From positions 1 to 64,000 of the forward strand of contig NZ_UWPC01000002.1 in the NCBI RefSeq assembly GCF_900604935.1: a stretch of DNA of 64,000 nucleotides. Reading direction: 5' to 3'. Below, in pieces: positions 48,093 through 57,520 of this stretch. Origin of the DNA: Vaginisenegalia massiliensis (GTDB lineage Bacteria > Bacillota > Bacilli > Lactobacillales > Aerococcaceae). Numbering within the stretch: position 1 is the stretch's first letter; each line of letters begins with the position of its first letter. Under the pieces are notes generated by a model. It worked only from the letters and a program-made list of their open reading frames with translations, had not been told where the DNA came from and made no database searches. A program made the translations under genes and the position numbers.

Positions 48093-49436
48093 ATGGCCAA
48101 CTATCGATTATCAGATCCACAAAAAGGATTAGCAGACAGCCAATATGAACGTAGTCGGCGGATTATCGATTCGCGGCGTCAGCCTCAAAAGACTCGAACG
48201 GGTAATTATCGACTCGATGATCAAGAGCAGCCTATCCTAACCCCTAAAACTTCAGAAAGACAGCGGACAAGTTCAGACTCCACCATTTCGCGTGTGGGTA
48301 ATTACCGCGTGAATTCAAATCAAAGTCTTGGGCAGCCTCAAGAGTCAATTATTCGACCGATTCCTGTTATTGGACCTGGTAAAACAACTAAGAACCAAAC
48401 CCATTCTAAGAATGTTAGACTACTAAACCAACATGAACTAACAAAAAAAGAGCAGCCCAACCAATTTAGTCAAACGGCCTATCGACCAAGACCTGAAAGT
48501 AAAGTTACTCCTGTTCGTCAGGGCAACTATAAGGTAACGGATGAATATAATTCACGTAGTTTACGTCACTTACCTAACCAAGCTAGACGTCCAAAAGCAA
48601 GAGTTTCAAGTCAGGATTCTAGTCTACAGCGAGCATACTATCGTTTTCATGAATTAGTTAATCCGGCAAATAGTAAGGTAAGTAAACCCCTTTTACCTAG
48701 CGGACGTAGCAAAATCCTTCTGGTTTTTGTCCTTATTTATCTGACTATGTTAATCAATGGATGGCAGCTAATGCCCTTTAACAAGATTAACTATCTTTGG
48801 GTGTCTGGAAATCAATATGTAAGTAGTCAAGCCATTTTAAATTCCTCAAGAATTCGTCCGTGGGATTCCTTAAACCAAGTGATGCATGAAAAGCCTGAGA
48901 TTGAACGTTTGATTATCAAAGAAAATCCATTAGTTCATAGTTTAGTATTTAAACGAAATGATTGGCACTCAACTGAAATAAGTGTTCAGGAGAATCAAGT
49001 TGTGGCTCGAATTGAACAAAATCATCAGCAACTTCCTTTATTAGAAAATGCGGTCATTCTACAAGATAGTAATTCATTAATGAAGCAACCTACGATGGAA
49101 CAATTGCCTTTATTAAAAAACTTCTCTCAAAAAGATAAGCTCAAGGACATCTGTCAATCTTTAAGAGAAATCGAACCATCCTTGATAAATCAAATGGAAT
49201 CGATTGAATTATCACGTGATCCCAACAAACCAAGCTCAATTTTGGTTCAGATGAAGGATGGAAATCAGATTAAAGCCATCATTCCTACTTTTGATAAAAA
49301 GGTTAAATACTATCCTAAAATTTTAGCAATAATTGGGCAGCAGAAGGGATTAATTAATTTTGAAGTGGGGGCGTACTTTACTCCTAAGGCAAATGCTGCT
49401 AATAGTGTCAAACTTGATAGTAATTTAGATAACTAA
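48093..49436 (+). CDS. divIB: Cell division protein DivIB (FtsQ) with a long repeat-bearing cytoplasmic tail
   Basis: A 447-residue bitopic protein. Residues 1-205 are a basic, Gln/Ser/Arg-rich cytoplasmic region. One membrane helix follows (about 206-226, ILLVFVLIYLTMLINGW), then a POTRA domain (about 228-300, INYLWVSGNQYVSSQAIL) and the beta domain to about 430. It binds FtsL and DivIC. The cytoplasmic tail holds four copies of a five-residue motif (ANYRL at 2, GNYRL near 38, GNYRV near 69, GNYKV near 144). The same motif appears once in the MacP-like protein at 60637. Such a long tail is not needed for the known extracellular role. Confidence 0.9.
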   Translation: MANYRLSDPQKGLADSQYERSRRIIDSRRQPQKTRTGNYRLDDQEQPILTPKTSERQRTSSDSTISRVGNYRVNSNQSLGQPQESIIRPIPVIGPGKTTKNQTHSKNVRLLNQHELTKKEQPNQFSQTAYRPRPESKVTPVRQGNYKVTDEYNSRSLRHLPNQARRPKARVSSQDSSLQRAYYRFHELVNPANSKVSKPLLPSGRSKILLVFVLIYLTMLINGWQLMPFNKINYLWVSGNQYVSSQAILNSSRIRPWDSLNQVMHEKPEIERLIIKENPLVHSLVFKRNDWHSTEISVQENQVVARIEQNHQQLPLLENAVILQDSNSLMKQPTMEQLPLLKNFSQKDKLKDICQSLREIEPSLINQMESIELSRDPNKPSSILVQMKDGNQIKAIIPTFDKKVKYYPKILAIIGQQKGLINFEVGAYFTPKANAANSVKLDSNLDN

Positions 49437-49562
49437 TGATTAATAAATGATTACAAGCACGGTTTTTTCTTCTTTTAATAAAGGCTTTATGCTAATATTG
49501 TAGAGAGAAGTTTATAAACTCAAGATAAAGTCAAACTAGCTAGAAGGGGGTTTCTACCCAAG

Positions 49563-51104
49563 ATGAGAAACCAAGAAATATTTGTCAGTTTAGATATCGG
49601 GACGACATCAATCAAAGTGGTCGTGGCTGAATATATAAACGGTCAAGTCAACATTATTGGAGTGGGAAATGAAAAATCACGTGGACTTAGTCGTGGTGTG
49701 ATTGTTGATATCGACGAAACGGTCTATTCGATTCAGCAAGCCATTGCTCAAGCCGAACGGAAAGCCAATGTAAAAATCAACGAAGTTGTTGTTGGCTTAC
49801 CAAGTAATAAGTTAACCATTGAATCGTGTCACGGCATGATCGCAGTCGCTAGCGAAACTCGAGAGATATCTGAACGTGATGTCGATAACGTGATTTCAGC
49901 TGCCAAGGTACGATCTGTTCCGCCTGAACGTGAAATCATTGCCATCTTGCCAGAAGAATTTATTGTCGATGGTTTTAATGGTATTCGCGATCCACGCGGA
50001 ATGATTGGTGTGCGTTTAGAATTATTCGCAACACTTATATCTGGACCAAAAACAATTATTCATAACATTAAGCGCTGTGTAGAAAAAGCTGGTTTAGCCA
50101 TTAGCGAAATGGTCATTCAACCACAAGCCATTGCCCAAGTTGCTTTAACTCCAGATGAACGGGAATTTGGCACAGTTATTATTGATATGGGTGGCGGACA
50201 AACGAGTGCTTCCATTATTTACGATAATCAATTGAAATATTCATTCGTTGATCAAGAAGGTGGCGATTTTGTTACCAAAGACATTTCCATCATTCTGAAC
50301 ACGTCGCTAGATAGTGCTGAAAGAATAAAACGGGAATTTGGTTATGCCGTTCCAAGTCAAACTTCTGATGAAGAATACTTCCCAGTAGAAACAGTCGGTA
50401 AGAAGGAACCAGTTCGAGTTGATGAACGCTACTTATCCGAAATTATCGAAGCACGTTTGGTTCAAATTTTCGAGACGATTCATGAAGATTTAGAACAAGT
50501 TGATGCTCTTGATTTACCTGGTGGTTTTGTGCTGACAGGAGGGGCGGCTTCTTTACCGGGAGTGCTTGAATTAGCTCAACAATTATTTGGCCCTAAAGTG
50601 CGCTTATATATCCCTGATCAAATGGGTATGCGTAATCCTGTTTTCACCACAAGTATGGGCATGATAGAGTATGTGGCTGGACTTGACGATGTTCATCGCA
50701 TCGCCCAAGGTACCTTTAGAACAGTTCTTCCACAAGAACCATTAAGTCGCCCAATGCCAAGTCGTCCAAGTGTTAGTCAACAACGACCAAGTACCATGCG
50801 TACGGAGTATGTGGCTGAAGAAAGTTATGACAGTCAAGTGGAAGTTGCCAAGCCAGCTAGTCGCGTAGGATCTATGTTTGACCGCTTCAAAGAAAAGGCT
50901 AAATCAACGGCCGATCGATTCGATAGTCGAGGAGACCACAGTGCTGAAGCGTCCTATATGGATCGTTCTTTTAATGAAGACCAATACGAAGATTCGATGT
51001 ATTATGAAGACACGGATGAAGTTGCACATAATCAGTCAAGTGAACCAGTCGGAAATGATGTAACATCTAAAGTGCGATCATTCTTTTCAACATTCTTTGA
51101 TTAA
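49563..51104 (+). CDS. ftsA: Cell division protein FtsA
   Basis: Actin-like membrane anchor for FtsZ. The 513-residue protein opens with EIFVSLDIGTTSIKVVVAEY and has the 1C (SHS2) domain (about 85-165). The second phosphate loop is VIIDMGGGQTSASIIYD near 204 and the adenosine motif is GGFVLTGGAASLPGVLEL near 320. A variable linker of about 110 residues leads to a C-terminal amphipathic membrane-targeting helix (SKVRSFFSTFFD). GAAGGGGG precedes the ATG. An extended -10 (TGCTAATAT, near 49490) suggests a promoter for ftsAZ in the 126-base gap after divIB. Confidence 0.96.
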   Translation: MRNQEIFVSLDIGTTSIKVVVAEYINGQVNIIGVGNEKSRGLSRGVIVDIDETVYSIQQAIAQAERKANVKINEVVVGLPSNKLTIESCHGMIAVASETREISERDVDNVISAAKVRSVPPEREIIAILPEEFIVDGFNGIRDPRGMIGVRLELFATLISGPKTIIHNIKRCVEKAGLAISEMVIQPQAIAQVALTPDEREFGTVIIDMGGGQTSASIIYDNQLKYSFVDQEGGDFVTKDISIILNTSLDSAERIKREFGYAVPSQTSDEEYFPVETVGKKEPVRVDERYLSEIIEARLVQIFETIHEDLEQVDALDLPGGFVLTGGAASLPGVLELAQQLFGPKVRLYIPDQMGMRNPVFTTSMGMIEYVAGLDDVHRIAQGTFRTVLPQEPLSRPMPSRPSVSQQRPSTMRTEYVAEESYDSQVEVAKPASRVGSMFDRFKEKAKSTADRFDSRGDHSAEASYMDRSFNEDQYEDSMYYEDTDEVAHNQSSEPVGNDVTSKVRSFFSTFFD

Positions 51105-51133
51105 ACTAGAAAGTCATACAGGAGGAAATTTTA

Positions 51134-52411
51134 ATGGAATTAGCATTCGATTCAAACATTAGTCGTGATGGCGCAGTTATTAAAGTCATCGGTGTTGGGG
51201 GAGCCGGCGGTAACGCTGTCAACCGCATGATCGCAGAGGAAGTTCAAGGCGTAGAATTTATTGTTGCCAATACAGATACTCAAGCCTTAAAGAGCTCAGC
51301 AGCTGAAACTAAAATTCAATTAGGCCCTAAAGTAACCAAAGGTCTTGGTGCGGGTTCATTACCAGAAATTGGTTTGAAAGCAGCAGAAGAAAGTGAAGAA
51401 CAAATTCGTAATGTCCTTGAAGGGGCTGATTTGGTCTTTGTTACCGCTGGTATGGGTGGCGGAACAGGTACAGGTGCAGCACCTGTTGTGGCTCGTATTG
51501 CTAAAGACTTAGGCGCTTTAACGGTTGGGGTTGTCACTCGTCCATTTACTTTCGAAGGACCAAAACGTAGCCGTTTCGCAGCGGAAGGCTTGAAAAACCT
51601 TAAAGAAAATGTGGATACCTTAGTTGTAATTTCTAACAATCGTTTATTAGAAATCGTAGACCGTAAGACGCCAATGTTAGAAGCTTTCTCTGAAGCTGAT
51701 AATGTTCTTCGTCAAGGGGTTCAAGGTATCTCTGATTTAATTACAGCACCTGGCTATGTCAATTTAGACTTTGCTGATGTGAAGACTGTGATGAAAGACC
51801 AAGGTACTGCTTTAATGGGTATTGGGGTTGCATCTGGTGAAAATCGGACAGCTGAAGCAACGAAGAAAGCTATTTCTTCACCATTATTAGAAGTTTCAAT
51901 TGATGGCGCTGAACAAATCTTATTGAACATCACAGGTGGATCTGATTTAACCTTATTCGAAGCGCAAGATGCTAGTGAAATTGTGGCTAATGCTTCATCT
52001 GGTGAAGTTAACATCATCTTTGGTACTTCAATCAACGAGTCTTTAGGCGATGAAGTGGTTGTTACCGTTATTGCGACAGGGATTGATACCGATAAAGCAG
52101 ACCGGACTAAAGTAGCTCCTCGTCAACAACGTTCAGCCTTTGCTCCAAGCAACAACAATTTTGCTAATCAAGAACATCCTAATGATGTAGAGATGGAAGC
52201 ACCTGTTCGTCAACGGGAACCAGAACGTGATTTATTCAGCAATTGGGACATTAAACGTGAACAAATTACGCGTGATGTTTCAATGAATGAAACAGATGTC
52301 CCACAAAGAACATTCCAACGTTCTAGTGAAGCGCCTAAGCGCCAAGTAGAAAATTCGGAAGATGATACACTTGATACACCGCCATTCTTCCGCAAAAGAC
52401 ATCGTAACTAA
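51134..52411 (+). CDS. ftsZ: Cell division protein FtsZ
   Basis: Tubulin-like GTPase forming the division ring. The 425-residue protein has [14 protein letters not shown] near 21, the tubulin signature [13 protein letters not shown] near 109, and the T7 loop region [11 protein letters not shown] near 212. A disordered linker (about 320-410) follows, ending in the conserved tail peptide [10 protein letters not shown] that binds FtsA and, where present, SepF and EzrA. AGGAGG precedes the ATG. A terminator follows directly, so the transcript ends here. Confidence 0.98.
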   Translation: MELAFDSNISRDGAVIKVIGVGGAGGNAVNRMIAEEVQGVEFIVANTDTQALKSSAAETKIQLGPKVTKGLGAGSLPEIGLKAAEESEEQIRNVLEGADLVFVTAGMGGGTGTGAAPVVARIAKDLGALTVGVVTRPFTFEGPKRSRFAAEGLKNLKENVDTLVVISNNRLLEIVDRKTPMLEAFSEADNVLRQGVQGISDLITAPGYVNLDFADVKTVMKDQGTALMGIGVASGENRTAEATKKAISSPLLEVSIDGAEQILLNITGGSDLTLFEAQDASEIVANASSGEVNIIFGTSINESLGDEVVVTVIATGIDTDKADRTKVAPRQQRSAFAPSNNNFANQEHPNDVEMEAPVRQREPERDLFSNWDIKREQITRDVSMNETDVPQRTFQRSSEAPKRQVENSEDDTLDTPPFFRKRHRN

Positions 52412-52428
52412 ACGATTGATTCGTTAGT

Positions 52429-52457
52429 AAGAGGGAACCTAGCGGTTTCCTCTTTTT
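52429..52457 (+). terminator. Terminator after ftsZ
   Basis: AAGAGGGAACC (52429-52439) pairs with 52444-52454 (one G-U), four-base loop, then TTTTTG. It ends the dcw transcript before ylmG. Confidence 0.85.
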
Positions 52458-52466
52458 GCTAGTCAA

Positions 52467-52475
52467 TGATATAAT
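52467..52475 (+). promoter_or_regulatory. Extended -10 promoter for ylmG-ylmH-divIVA
   Basis: TGATATAAT is a perfect TGn-TATAAT extended -10 element 32 bases before the ylmG start and directly after the ftsZ terminator. No good -35 hexamer is present, as is allowed for extended -10 promoters. Confidence 0.6.
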
Positions 52476-52506
52476 GAAAAATATGAAAATAAAGTGAGAT
52501 GATTAT

Positions 52507-52764
52507 ATGCACGTTTTTGCCCTAATCTTAATAAAAGCGATTGGCTATTATCAATGGTTATTGATTGCTTATGCTATCATGTCGTGGTTTCCTGATGCTT
52601 ATGCGACCCCAATCGGGCAGTTTTTAATCAAATTAGTTCAGCCATTCTTAAATATTTTTGACCGTTATATTCCATCAATTGGTGGAATTTCATTTAACGT
52701 GATGATCGCCTATTTTGTCTTATATCTTGCCCAAATCGGAATCGGATCATTACTACTTAAATAA
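52507..52764 (+). CDS. ylmG: YggT family membrane protein (YlmG)
   Basis: An 85-residue protein with two membrane helices and the family motif LIAYAIMSWFPDAY between them, followed by a PFLNIFDRYIPSIGGISF segment. YggT/YlmG proteins affect nucleoid or Z-ring placement in some bacteria; the mechanism is unknown. It usually follows sepF, but sepF and ylmE are missing here. Confidence 0.88.
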   Translation: MHVFALILIKAIGYYQWLLIAYAIMSWFPDAYATPIGQFLIKLVQPFLNIFDRYIPSIGGISFNVMIAYFVLYLAQIGIGSLLLK

Positions 52765-52782
52765 AGTTTAAAGGAGTAAACC

Positions 52783-53565
52783 ATGGAGCTAAATGTCTAC
52801 CAACATTATCGTAAAGAGGAACAAGCTTTTATCGACCAAGTGTATGGTTGGCTGCAGCAAGTGGATAATCGCTTCACTCCTTATTTGTCTGGGTTTTTAA
52901 CCCCACGTCAAGCTATGATTGTCCAACAACTTGTCAATGGCCATGAGGATGTTGAAGTAGCTTTTGAAGGAGGATATCCCTCTTGCGAAAGAAAAAGGGC
53001 TTTAATTTATCCCTCATACTATCAAGTTGAAACAGATGATTATCAAGTTTCTGCTTTAGAACTCAAGTTTCCTTCTAAGTTCGGTGAAATGACTCATGGT
53101 CGAATTTTAGGAACCCTTATTTCGACAGGGATTGATCGGGAGCGCATTGGCGATATTATTACTGATGGTGAGAATTGGCATATTTTGGTCGATAAAAATA
53201 TGACGGAATTTCTTAAACAACAGGTGACCAAAGTGGCCAATGTAGGGGTTCGTTTGCAGGATATCCCATTAGATCAAGTATTGACTTCAAGCGAAACATG
53301 GGAGACAATTAGTCTAGTTGCAAGTTCGCTGAGACTTGACACCTTAATAGCGAAAGTCTATAATTTTTCCAGACAACGTGCTAAAGATTCCGTCAATTCG
53401 GGCTTAGTAAAGGTTAATTTTACTCCCATGGTGCGGTCTGATGTAGAAGTCGGCGTTAACGATATTGTTTCCGTTCGTCATCACGGCCGTTTTTGGATTC
53501 ATGCTGTTGAAGGATTAACTAAAAAAGATAATTATCGCCTAACAGTCAATGTTCTTAACAAATAG
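52783..53565 (+). CDS. ylmH: S4-domain RNA-binding protein YlmH
   Basis: A 260-residue protein. The N-terminal two-thirds is the YlmH-specific region (for example LTPRQAMIVQQLVNG and GRILGTLISTGIDRERIGDI). The C-terminal S4 RNA-binding domain spans about 182-245 (LDTLIAKVYNFSRQRAKDSV). B. subtilis YlmH is a ribosome-associated rescue factor; relatives were long linked to division only by position. AAGGAG precedes the ATG. In an operon with ylmG and divIVA. Confidence 0.93.
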   Translation: MELNVYQHYRKEEQAFIDQVYGWLQQVDNRFTPYLSGFLTPRQAMIVQQLVNGHEDVEVAFEGGYPSCERKRALIYPSYYQVETDDYQVSALELKFPSKFGEMTHGRILGTLISTGIDRERIGDIITDGENWHILVDKNMTEFLKQQVTKVANVGVRLQDIPLDQVLTSSETWETISLVASSLRLDTLIAKVYNFSRQRAKDSVNSGLVKVNFTPMVRSDVEVGVNDIVSVRHHGRFWIHAVEGLTKKDNYRLTVNVLNK

Positions 53566-53580
53566 GAGAGGAAGAGTAGG

Positions 53581-54378
53581 ATGGCATTAACACCAATCGA
53601 AATTTTAAATAAAGAATTTGATACTAAATTCCGTGGCTATGATAGTGATCAGGTTAATGATTATTTAGACGTAATTGTGGCGGATATGGAAAGTGCAGAG
53701 CAAGAAAGACAAGCTCTTGAACAACGTCTCCAAGATGCCCAAGATAAGGTTCGTTACTTTGAACAATTACAAGATTCTTTAAATAACTCAATCGTCGTTG
53801 CTCAAGATGCTGCTGAACGTTTAAAACAAAATGCGCGTAAAGAAGCTGAGTTAATTATTTACGAAGCTGAACAAGAAGCTAACCGTATTATTAGTCAAGC
53901 AGCTGATCGTTCAAGCCAACTAGTGACTGAAACACAAGCTTTAAGACAATCGACTAAATCGTTCCGAGATAAGATTCAACAAATGTTCCAAGAACAATTA
54001 GCGATGATTTCAAGCCATGAATTCGATCGTATCTTTGCTGAACACGAAGCAGTCCATGCTCAAAGTGAATCAGTTTTAGAAGAAAGTGAAAAGTTAAGAT
54101 CACAACGAATTGATCAATTAGAACAAGAAGCAGTAGAAGAAGCTGAAAATAATCTTGTACAAAGCTCAGATTCTAGTGTAGAATATCCTCAAACACAGGT
54201 TGTTGAATACGAAGAAGATAATCAAGACTTGCCAGTTGAATCTTTGGCGGCTGTGTCAATTGATCAACCTCAAGCTATTGAAGAAGATCCGTTTATCCCA
54301 GTTGATCAACCAGAACGCCAACCAGAAATGGAAAGCGTGCTTGGTCAAACGATTCGGATTGAATTACCTAAAGATTAA
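53581..54378 (+). CDS. divIVA: Cell division/polarity protein DivIVA
   Basis: A 265-residue coiled-coil scaffold that senses strongly curved membrane at septa and poles. The conserved N-terminal lipid-binding segment is LTPIEILNKEFDTKFRGYDS. Coiled coil runs through about residues 35-75 and 85-150, and the C-terminal 100 residues are acidic and Gln-rich, as in other Lactobacillales. AGAGGAAGAG precedes the ATG. The ileS T-box follows. Confidence 0.95.
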   Translation: MALTPIEILNKEFDTKFRGYDSDQVNDYLDVIVADMESAEQERQALEQRLQDAQDKVRYFEQLQDSLNNSIVVAQDAAERLKQNARKEAELIIYEAEQEANRIISQAADRSSQLVTETQALRQSTKSFRDKIQQMFQEQLAMISSHEFDRIFAEHEAVHAQSESVLEESEKLRSQRIDQLEQEAVEEAENNLVQSSDSSVEYPQTQVVEYEEDNQDLPVESLAAVSIDQPQAIEEDPFIPVDQPERQPEMESVLGQTIRIELPKD

Positions 54379-54401
54379 GTTTGGAACACGATAAATTAAT
54401 T

Positions 54402-54608
54402 ATATTAGAGCGAGTCAAGATGTGGTGTGAGCTTGATATTCCCTGATTAATTTATTATCATCCATCCTATGAAGAACTGAATACGAGTAAGTTTTTCCGC
54501 TTAAATAGCGATAACATGAAAGAGTGAATAGTGACGAATTTGTCCTATTAAACTGGGTGGTACCGCGTTAATTAGACGTCCCTTCATTTGAAGGGGCGTA
54601 TTTTTTTA
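54402..54608 (+). promoter_or_regulatory. T-box riboswitch controlling ileS
   Basis: The T-box core TGGGTGGTACCGCG is at 54554-54567. The terminator hairpin (54576-54585 with 54590-54599) ends in a T run. A promoter with TTGGAA and TATTAG 16 bases apart lies just upstream (about 54381-54408). Stem I appears short. A hairpin TCAAG/CTTGA (near 54415-54436) is followed by GAUAUUCCC, placing an AUU isoleucine codon at 54438-54440 as the possible specifier. That placement is uncertain. Confidence 0.88.
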
Positions 54609-54646
54609 TTGTTTAACTTGTCAAATTTAAGAAAGGAGTCAATATT

Positions 54647-57439
54647 ATGAAATTAAAAGAGAGCTTGAATTTAGGTCAAACTGATTTTGCTATGCGTGCA
54701 AACTTACCAGTGAAAGAAGTTGAATTGCAAAAGGAGTGGGAGGAGGCCGATGTTTATCGCTTAATTCAAGAGAAGAATGCAGCTAAACCAACCTTTATGC
54801 TCCATGATGGTCCTCCATATGCCAATGGAAAATTACATATGGGCCATGCTTTAAACAAGATTTCGAAAGATTTTATTGTCCGCTATAAGTCAATGAATGG
54901 TTTTCGGGCTCCTTTCGTTCCTGGTTGGGACACTCATGGTCTACCGATTGAAACAGCTTTGATTAAGCAAGAAGGGGTAGACCGCAAAACGTTGGCACCA
55001 GCCGAATTTCGTCGTTTATGTGAACAATATGCTTACCAACAAGTAGAAGGTCAAAAAGCTTCATTCCGTCGATTAGGGGTAAATGGTGATTGGGATAATC
55101 CTTATTTAACCTTAAAGCCTGAATATGAAGCAGCTCAAATTCGTATCTTCGGTAAAATGGCTGAAAAAGGCTATATCTATAAAGGGTTAAAACCCATTTA
55201 TTGGTCGCCATCAAGTGAATCCTCTTTAGCCGAAGCAGAAGTAGAGTACCACGATGTAACATCACCTTCTATTTTTGTCGCTTTTAAAGTTCGCGATGGC
55301 AAAGATATTGTTCCAGCTAATGCAGAATTTGTTATCTGGACCACAACACCTTGGACCTTACCAGCTAACCTAGGTATTTCAGTTGATCCTTCTGCTCCTT
55401 ATGTACAAGTTAAAGTGGATCAACGTCACTTTATTGTGGCGAAAGAATTGTTAGAGTCAGTCGCTCAAACCATCGGTTGGACCGATTATCAAGTTGAAAA
55501 AGAGTACCTTGGCCAAGATTTTGACCGTTTAACGGCACAACATCCTTTCTACGATCGTGAGTCTTTATTAATGGTGGGCGATCACGTTACTATGGATGCC
55601 GGTACCGGCTTAGTCCATACGGCGCCTGGTCATGGGGAAGATGACTATCATATTGGTATGAAGTATGGTCTAGATATTTTGTCTCCATTAGATAATCGAG
55701 GTCACTATACTCAAGAAGCTCCAGGTTTGGAAGGTATCTTCTATCTAAAAGGTAATAAACTTGTTGTGGATATGTTAACGGAAAGTGGTGCTTTACTGCA
55801 TTATTCTGAATTCGTTCATAGTTATCCTCACGATTGGCGGACGAAAAAACCGGTTATTTATCGGGCGACGCCGCAATGGTTTGCTTCGATCGATAAATTC
55901 CGTCAAGATATTCTAAATGTTATTGATAACGAAGTGAAATGGTACCATCCTTCTGGTCAAACGCGAATTTATAACATGATTCGTGATCGTGGCGACTGGG
56001 TTATCTCACGTCAACGGATTTGGGGCGTTCCACTGCCAATCTTCTATGCGGAAGATGGTCAAGAAATTCTTTTACCAGAAACGATTGAACATGTAGCTCA
56101 ATTATTCGAACAACATGGTTCAAATATTTGGTTTGAAAAAGAAGCGAAGGATTTATTACCAGCAGGATTCACCCATCCAGGAAGTCCAAATGGTCATTTT
56201 ACTAAAGAAATGGATATCATGGATGTATGGTTTGATTCAGGTACTTCCTATGCTGGTGTCTTACAAGAACGCGAAAATCTATCGTATCCAGCTGATTTAT
56301 ACCTTGAAGGATCTGACCAGTATCGGGGTTGGTTCAACTCAAGTTTAACCACTTCAGTGGCAGCCTTTGGTTGTGCTCCTTATAAAGCTGTCTTGTCACA
56401 AGGCTTCGTTATGGACGGTAAAGGTGAAAAAATGTCTAAATCATTAGGCAATACTATTTTACCTGATGATGTCATGAAAGAATTAGGTGCCGATATTATT
56501 CGCCTTTGGGTAGCTTCTGTCGATTATGAATCTGACGTGCGGGTTTCACCAGAAATTCTTAAACAAATTTCTGAATCCTATCGTAAAATCCGTAACACCA
56601 TCCGTTTCATGTTATCTCATGTGTCTGACTTAAATCCAGAAACGGATTTAATTGCTGACCAAGATTTACGGCCTGTTGACCAATATATGTTAGCTAAGGC
56701 ACGCATCTTTGTGACCGAATGCTTGAACGGCTATGAAAATTATGACTTCCTTAACATCTATAAGAAAGTGGTTAATTTCATCACGGTTGACCTATCAGCC
56801 TTCTATCTAGATTTTGCTAAAGATGTTCTCTATATCGAAGCACCTTCGGCTTATCCACGTCGCGCCATGCAAACCGTTATTTATCGGATTTTACGTGATC
56901 TCTTACCATTGTTGACGCCTATCTTGGTTCATACCATGGAAGAGGCATGGAAAGAATTGCCTGGAGTGGACGGCTTCATTCAATTGGCTGAGATGCCAAC
57001 AGCTTATGATCTAGCAAGCAATCAGGCTATTGTTGATCAATGGCAAGAATTCTTTGACCTCCGTCAAGGGGTTCAAAAAGCCTTAGAAGAAGCGAAAAAC
57101 GACAGTCAAGATCCAATTAAGAAATCGTTCGAAGCCCATGTAGACCTTTATCTAGATGACCAAGCTAAAGCGAACTTAATGGAATTGACGTCGGACTTGG
57201 ATCAATTAATGATTGTTTCTCAAGTTGAATTAGCTGATGTAGCTCAAGCTCCTGAAGATGCGATGGATTTTGAGGGCTTTAAAGTTCGGGTAAGTCGCGC
57301 ACAAGGCCAAGTATGTCAACGTTGTCGTGCCGTTAAAGCGGATGTAGGTAGTCATGCTGATGCGCCTGAACTATGCAGTCGGTGCTACTCAATTATGAAA
57401 GAACATTACTCACAGTATTTCGAACAAGACGCTGAGTAA
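54647..57439 (+). CDS. ileS: Isoleucine--tRNA ligase
   Basis: Class I synthetase of 930 residues. It has the HIGH-type motif [11 protein letters not shown] near residue 61 and the editing domain (about 200-400) with [13 protein letters not shown]. The WFDSGTS segment lies near 527, KMSKS near 595, and a C-terminal zinc-binding pair of CxxC motifs (CQRC near 888 and CSRC near 908) shows this is the zinc form common in Firmicutes. AAAGGAGT precedes the ATG. Expression is governed by the T-box leader immediately upstream. Confidence 0.97.
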   Translation: MKLKESLNLGQTDFAMRANLPVKEVELQKEWEEADVYRLIQEKNAAKPTFMLHDGPPYANGKLHMGHALNKISKDFIVRYKSMNGFRAPFVPGWDTHGLPIETALIKQEGVDRKTLAPAEFRRLCEQYAYQQVEGQKASFRRLGVNGDWDNPYLTLKPEYEAAQIRIFGKMAEKGYIYKGLKPIYWSPSSESSLAEAEVEYHDVTSPSIFVAFKVRDGKDIVPANAEFVIWTTTPWTLPANLGISVDPSAPYVQVKVDQRHFIVAKELLESVAQTIGWTDYQVEKEYLGQDFDRLTAQHPFYDRESLLMVGDHVTMDAGTGLVHTAPGHGEDDYHIGMKYGLDILSPLDNRGHYTQEAPGLEGIFYLKGNKLVVDMLTESGALLHYSEFVHSYPHDWRTKKPVIYRATPQWFASIDKFRQDILNVIDNEVKWYHPSGQTRIYNMIRDRGDWVISRQRIWGVPLPIFYAEDGQEILLPETIEHVAQLFEQHGSNIWFEKEAKDLLPAGFTHPGSPNGHFTKEMDIMDVWFDSGTSYAGVLQERENLSYPADLYLEGSDQYRGWFNSSLTTSVAAFGCAPYKAVLSQGFVMDGKGEKMSKSLGNTILPDDVMKELGADIIRLWVASVDYESDVRVSPEILKQISESYRKIRNTIRFMLSHVSDLNPETDLIADQDLRPVDQYMLAKARIFVTECLNGYENYDFLNIYKKVVNFITVDLSAFYLDFAKDVLYIEAPSAYPRRAMQTVIYRILRDLLPLLTPILVHTMEEAWKELPGVDGFIQLAEMPTAYDLASNQAIVDQWQEFFDLRQGVQKALEEAKNDSQDPIKKSFEAHVDLYLDDQAKANLMELTSDLDQLMIVSQVELADVAQAPEDAMDFEGFKVRVSRAQGQVCQRCRAVKADVGSHADAPELCSRCYSIMKEHYSQYFEQDAE

Positions 57440-57466
57440 GAAAGAGATATAAATTTTTACAAAAGA

Positions 57467-57512
57467 AAACCGCCTGTCCCTTTGACTCGTTTGCCAAGGG
57501 GGCAGGCGGTTT
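57467..57512. terminator. Bidirectional terminator between ileS and telA
   Basis: A long GC-rich stem (AAACCGCCTG and CCCTT from 57467, pairing with AAGGG and CAGGCGGTTT up to 57512) lies between convergent genes. A residues precede it and T residues follow it. Confidence 0.85.
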
Positions 57513-57520
57513 ATTTATGA

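Noticed and set aside
50878-51063. Overlapping frame within the FtsA linker
   Set aside because: Alternate frame of repetitive linker codons; the FtsA frame is intact to its conserved C-terminal helix.
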